A stretch of 64,000 nucleotides of DNA, taken from Botryobacter ruber (lineage in GTDB: Bacteria > Bacteroidota > Bacteroidia > Cytophagales > Hymenobacteraceae). The notes under the pieces were generated by a model, which made no database searches, was not told the origin of the DNA, and worked only from the letters and a program-made list of their open reading frames with translations. A program made the translations under genes and the position numbers. The stretch is from assembly GCF_003347595.2 (NCBI RefSeq), contig NZ_QCZK02000037.1:1-64000 (forward strand), written 5' to 3'. This document shows, piece after piece, positions 61,014 through 64,000 of this stretch. Every line of letters begins with the position of its first letter. Positions within the stretch are counted from its first letter, which is position 1.

Positions 61014-62111
61014 ATGAATAAAATTGCCCTTTTTTGTTTAGGTGCAGCGTTGTTTCTAATAGGACTTACTCCCGCCTCTGCACAGGTTTCCACTCCAAAG
61101 TATAGCAATGAATTTCTGAACATAGGTATTGGCGCCCGGGCCCTGGGAATGGGCAATGTGCAAGCTGCTATAACAGAGGATGCTATGGCAGGTTACTGGA
61201 ATCCGGCAGGGTTACTCCGGTTAAAGCAAAAGTATAATGTCGGTCTGATGCACTCCGAGCTTTTTGCCGGCATTGCTAAGAACGATTTCGCCAGCTTTGC
61301 CACCCCCCTCGACAGTAGCAGTGCCCTGGCTGTTTCTGTCATCCGGCTTGGGGTAGACGATATTGCGGACACCCGCAGGTTGCAGAATGAGTTTGGGTAT
61401 ATACAGTACGATAGCATCCGCTTCTTCTCGGTAGCCGATTATGCCATGTTGCTTTCCTATGCCCGCAGGAGTAATTTAATAGAAGGATTGCAGCTGGGGG
61501 TAAACGCCAAAATTATTTACCGCAACGTTGGTGAGTTTGCCAATGCCTGGGGATTTGGTGTGGATGCTGGTGCACAGTTGCAGCGTGGGACCTGGCAGTT
61601 TGGGGTAATGGCCAAAGACATTACGACCACCTTTACCGCCTGGACCCACAATATGGAGGCACTGGAAGATACATATCTGCAAACCGGAAACGCCCTTCCC
61701 TCCAACACAGCAGAGCTGACGCTTCCGCGCCTTGTGCTGGGAGTGGGTAAATCGGTCAGGTTCAGTGATAAGTTGAGCGCTTTGGTAGCCACCGACGTGG
61801 ATTTTACCTTTGATGGCAAACGTAACGTGCTGCTAAAATCTGACGTAGTTTCTGTGGACCCGCACCTGGGTTTGGAGCTGGCGTATGCCAATACTGTTTT
61901 TGTTCGGGGAGGCTTTAACAATTATCAGGAAACCAGAAGTTTTAACGGCGATATGACGAAGCGTGTGCAACCTAATTTTGGAGTAGGCTTTAAAACACAC
62001 GGATTGAATATCGACCTTGCCCTTTCACGTATGAATGATTCAGAGCGTGGCGGCGTTTCCGGGGTTAATTCATCTTCCGTGATTGTATCCTTGGGCTATT
62101 CATTTAATTAA
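61014..62111 (+). CDS. PorV/PorQ family outer membrane protein
   Basis: A 365-residue outer membrane beta-barrel with signal peptide (cut after ASAQ, about 24). The N-terminal block FLNIGIGARALGMGNVQAAI (35-54) with YWNPAGL is typical of PorV/PorQ, FadL-like 14-strand barrels. PorV shuttles T9SS substrates from the translocon to the PorU sortase; the C-terminal strand VIVSLGYSFN ends in an aromatic-Asn. The downstream PorU-like gene is 23 bases away, so the two very likely work together. Confidence 0.87.
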   Translation: MNKIALFCLGAALFLIGLTPASAQVSTPKYSNEFLNIGIGARALGMGNVQAAITEDAMAGYWNPAGLLRLKQKYNVGLMHSELFAGIAKNDFASFATPLDSSSALAVSVIRLGVDDIADTRRLQNEFGYIQYDSIRFFSVADYAMLLSYARRSNLIEGLQLGVNAKIIYRNVGEFANAWGFGVDAGAQLQRGTWQFGVMAKDITTTFTAWTHNMEALEDTYLQTGNALPSNTAELTLPRLVLGVGKSVRFSDKLSALVATDVDFTFDGKRNVLLKSDVVSVDPHLGLELAYANTVFVRGGFNNYQETRSFNGDMTKRVQPNFGVGFKTHGLNIDLALSRMNDSERGGVSGVNSSSVIVSLGYSFN

Positions 62112-62134
62112 CCTTGTTTTTATCTTATCAGTCG

Positions 62135-64000
62135 ATGAGTACAAATACCATTATTAAACGTTTACTGTTTGTTTTTTTACTGTTTCAGGGTGGAGTTGCT
62201 GCTAACACGGCAAATGCGCAGGCCATCTATGGGAACGAGTGGATAAACTATTCGCAGACATACTATAAACTAAAGGTCGTAAATACGGGCCTCCACCGAA
62301 TCAGTGCCGGTTACCTGGATAGCCTTGGTTTGTCGGGGGTGAATCCGCAGCACTTCCAGCTGTTCAGGCGTGGTAAAGAAGTATCTATTTATGTTGCAGG
62401 CGAGCAGGATGGCCGGCTTGATGCACAAGATTATATTGAGTTCTACGGAGAGCGAAACGATGGTGCACTGGATAGTGAACTATACAAAGATCCTGCACAC
62501 CAGATGCACCAGTTCTTTAGCTTTTACACTGATACAGCTGCTTATTTTCTGACGTATTCGGCAACAGGGGGTAAACGGATGCGTTTGGAAAATCCTGCGG
62601 TTAATGGCAGAACGCCTGAGCCTTATCATTTACAGAAAATAACTTACACACTACCACAAGCCTATTACTATGGTAAATCGTATGGACAGAACCGGATGTC
62701 CTGGCTAGATGCTGGGGAGGGATACTTTTCTAATTCTTCCCGGAATCCGAAGAATTACGCTGTTGCTACTTTAACGAATGTTGCAACTAACGGTCCAAAG
62801 CCCCAATTAGAGTACGGAATAGGTGCTGTAAATGAAATAACCCATGATTTTGCAGTTAATCTTGTGACGCCAGCCGGTGTTAAACTTCTGAAAAAACATC
62901 AGATTAATGGTTCCGGGACTACAAAAGGGGCGGCAGAAATTGAATTTACGGATGTGAATGCGCAAGGTGTGCTTACATTACAAACTCAGCCCGATGCCTA
63001 TCCTACAACGGAAAACCAGATTGCCTTTTCTTTCAGCCGACTGACATTTCCGCAACGAAGTGTTTTTTCTGGAAACAGTATGTTCTTCTACACAGATTCT
63101 ACCCGTTCTCCGGAAGTTTACTTTGAATTTGCCAATGCTCCCGCCACAGCCGTTGCTTATGATGTAACCGATCAGGGTAATATTATTAGAAACGAAGGGA
63201 ATATAACCAATGGTGTAGCCAAAGGTTTTGTGGTGCAGGGGAATACTATCACCAGAAAGTTGCTTTTAGCCAATACCGCAAAACCCTTTAAACCGGTAGG
63301 ACAGCCCTATAAAGTTAACTTCAGAAATATTGAAGCGGACGCGCATAATTATATCATCATCACAAATAAAAGGCTGATGAAAAAAGTAGCGGGTGCTGCA
63401 TTAAGCGCACCAGCGGAATATGCAGGCTATAGAGCCTCAGAACAAGGAGGTGGTTTTGATACACTTCTTGTGCATATGGACCAGGTAGTAGATCAGTTTC
63501 ATTATGGTGAATTTTCCGTCAACGCTATGCGTAGAATGATGAAATTTATGCAGACATCCAGTCGGCCGAAGCATTTGTTTCTTCTAGGAAAAGGCGTAAA
63601 GTATGCTTCAAGTATCTATAATGTCATTTATCCTGGCAATTACAGTTACTACCAAATAAATGCCCGTTATCCTAAAGTACATGAAGTGGATCTGGTTCCT
63701 ACCGGAATTGCCCCGGCTTCTGATATTTTCCTTTCTGCCGATTTTCGTGATTCATCCTATGAACCTCAAATTCCTACCGGCCGACTTTCTGTAACCAAAC
63801 CAGAAGAGATTATTAGTTACCTGAATAAAATAAAGGAGTATGAAGCTGTACCCGAAGGGCCCGCTTGGAGGAAAAATATCCTGCAGTTAGGGGGCGGTAA
63901 AACTCCAACCGAAATCGCTCAGATTTCTTCTTATCTGAAAGGGTATAAGCGCATAGCAGAAGGACCATTTCTGGGAGCCAACGTCATTGAAAAATACAGG
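62135..64000 (+). CDS. PorU-like gingipain (C25) peptidase, partial at window end
   Basis: An open frame of 622 codons runs off the right edge. The signal peptide starts MSTNTIIKRLLFVFLLFQGG and ends near ANAQ (about residue 29). An N-terminal domain follows with YYKLKVVNTGLHRISAGYLD and FQLFRRGKEVSIYVAGEQDG. The C25 peptidase domain begins near 395: HLFLLGKGVKYASSIYN, then VPTGIAPASDIFLSADFRDS and IPTGRLSVTKPEEIISYLNK. The catalytic His and Cys would lie beyond the window. It resembles the PorU sortase of the T9SS, or the PorU2 variant of Cytophagales, which is my preferred reading because of the porV-porU order. Confidence 0.85.
   Translation, partial: MSTNTIIKRLLFVFLLFQGGVAANTANAQAIYGNEWINYSQTYYKLKVVNTGLHRISAGYLDSLGLSGVNPQHFQLFRRGKEVSIYVAGEQDGRLDAQDYIEFYGERNDGALDSELYKDPAHQMHQFFSFYTDTAAYFLTYSATGGKRMRLENPAVNGRTPEPYHLQKITYTLPQAYYYGKSYGQNRMSWLDAGEGYFSNSSRNPKNYAVATLTNVATNGPKPQLEYGIGAVNEITHDFAVNLVTPAGVKLLKKHQINGSGTTKGAAEIEFTDVNAQGVLTLQTQPDAYPTTENQIAFSFSRLTFPQRSVFSGNSMFFYTDSTRSPEVYFEFANAPATAVAYDVTDQGNIIRNEGNITNGVAKGFVVQGNTITRKLLLANTAKPFKPVGQPYKVNFRNIEADAHNYIIITNKRLMKKVAGAALSAPAEYAGYRASEQGGGFDTLLVHMDQVVDQFHYGEFSVNAMRRMMKFMQTSSRPKHLFLLGKGVKYASSIYNVIYPGNYSYYQINARYPKVHEVDLVPTGIAPASDIFLSADFRDSSYEPQIPTGRLSVTKPEEIISYLNKIKEYEAVPEGPAWRKNILQLGGGKTPTEIAQISSYLKGYKRIAEGPFLGANVIEKYR

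Noticed and set aside
1-64000. CRISPR arrays, tRNA or rRNA genes, phage attachment sites, replication origin
   Set aside because: No regularly spaced direct repeats, tRNA cloverleaf sequences, rRNA motifs, integrase genes or DnaA-box clusters were seen.

Overview
The window reads as a chromosomal segment of a member of the Bacteroidota, most likely order Cytophagales and family Hymenobacteraceae (a Pontibacter-like genome is my guess, not proven). The evidence is a type IX secretion cargo protein and a PorV/PorU-type pair, Bacteroidota-style promoters (TAnnTTTG at -7), A-rich regions before start codons without Shine-Dalgarno sequences, fused DAHP synthase/chorismate mutase enzymes, a long-form PurF and a menaquinone-based respiratory chain. 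There are no rRNA or tRNA genes, no CRISPR array and no complete insertion sequence. The content is mostly housekeeping.

Layout. 1-1.4 kb: pyrF and a small DUF3817 membrane protein. 1.6-6.7 kb (minus strand): aromatic amino acid synthesis, with pheA, an aminotransferase and a DAHP synthase/chorismate mutase in one operon and a second DAHP synthase/chorismate mutase upstream. Both transcription units have an intrinsic terminator between promoter and first gene. The pheA leader also encodes a 22-residue peptide packed with Phe and Tyr codons, which is a textbook attenuator. 6.8-10 kb: TerC-like protein, a polyprenol-phosphate glycosyltransferase and protoporphyrinogen oxidase. 10.1-15.2 kb: GmhB-like phosphatase, a small lipoprotein, and an arginine cluster (decarboxylase, arginase, argS). 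15.6-22.9 kb: lipoprotein glutathione peroxidase, an AT-rich membrane protein, menA, mqo, pncA, pirin and a DEAD-box helicase. 23.5-31.5 kb: a possible short stand-alone transcript, yebC, a conserved unknown gene, an ABC-F ATPase, an RDD protein, murI, and a UPF0323 lipoprotein next to a glutathionylspermidine-synthase-like ATP-grasp enzyme. 31.9-34.9 kb: a UPF0175/DUF3368 toxin-antitoxin pair, a cyclase-family lipoprotein and a secreted protein of unknown function. 35-44.3 kb: nuoH-I-J-K-L-M-N of complex I, with an AT-rich DUF1493 gene between nuoI and nuoJ. 44.3-51.6 kb: purF, a GH15 glucanase and a large T9SS cargo protein. 51.7-57.8 kb: FkbM methyltransferase, the iscS-iscU-iscA iron-sulfur genes, methylmalonyl-CoA epimerase, tsaC and the CCA-adding enzyme. 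57.9-64 kb: a PspC/DUF2807 envelope-stress-type protein with its PadR regulator, then a PorV-like protein and the first 622 codons of a PorU-like C25 peptidase cut by the window edge.

The spacers hold the least-described material. A short GC-rich repeat with core ATGGTGGCAGSTGCAG or its complement occurs about twenty times, only between genes, often as head-to-head inverted pairs (REP/BIME-like). Four larger inverted-repeat elements of about 72 to 264 bp with no transposase sit among them. The strongest specific observations are the aromatic leader peptide attenuator, the matching promoter-terminator architecture before the second DAHP synthase, and the loss of chorismate-mutase active-site residues in that second enzyme.
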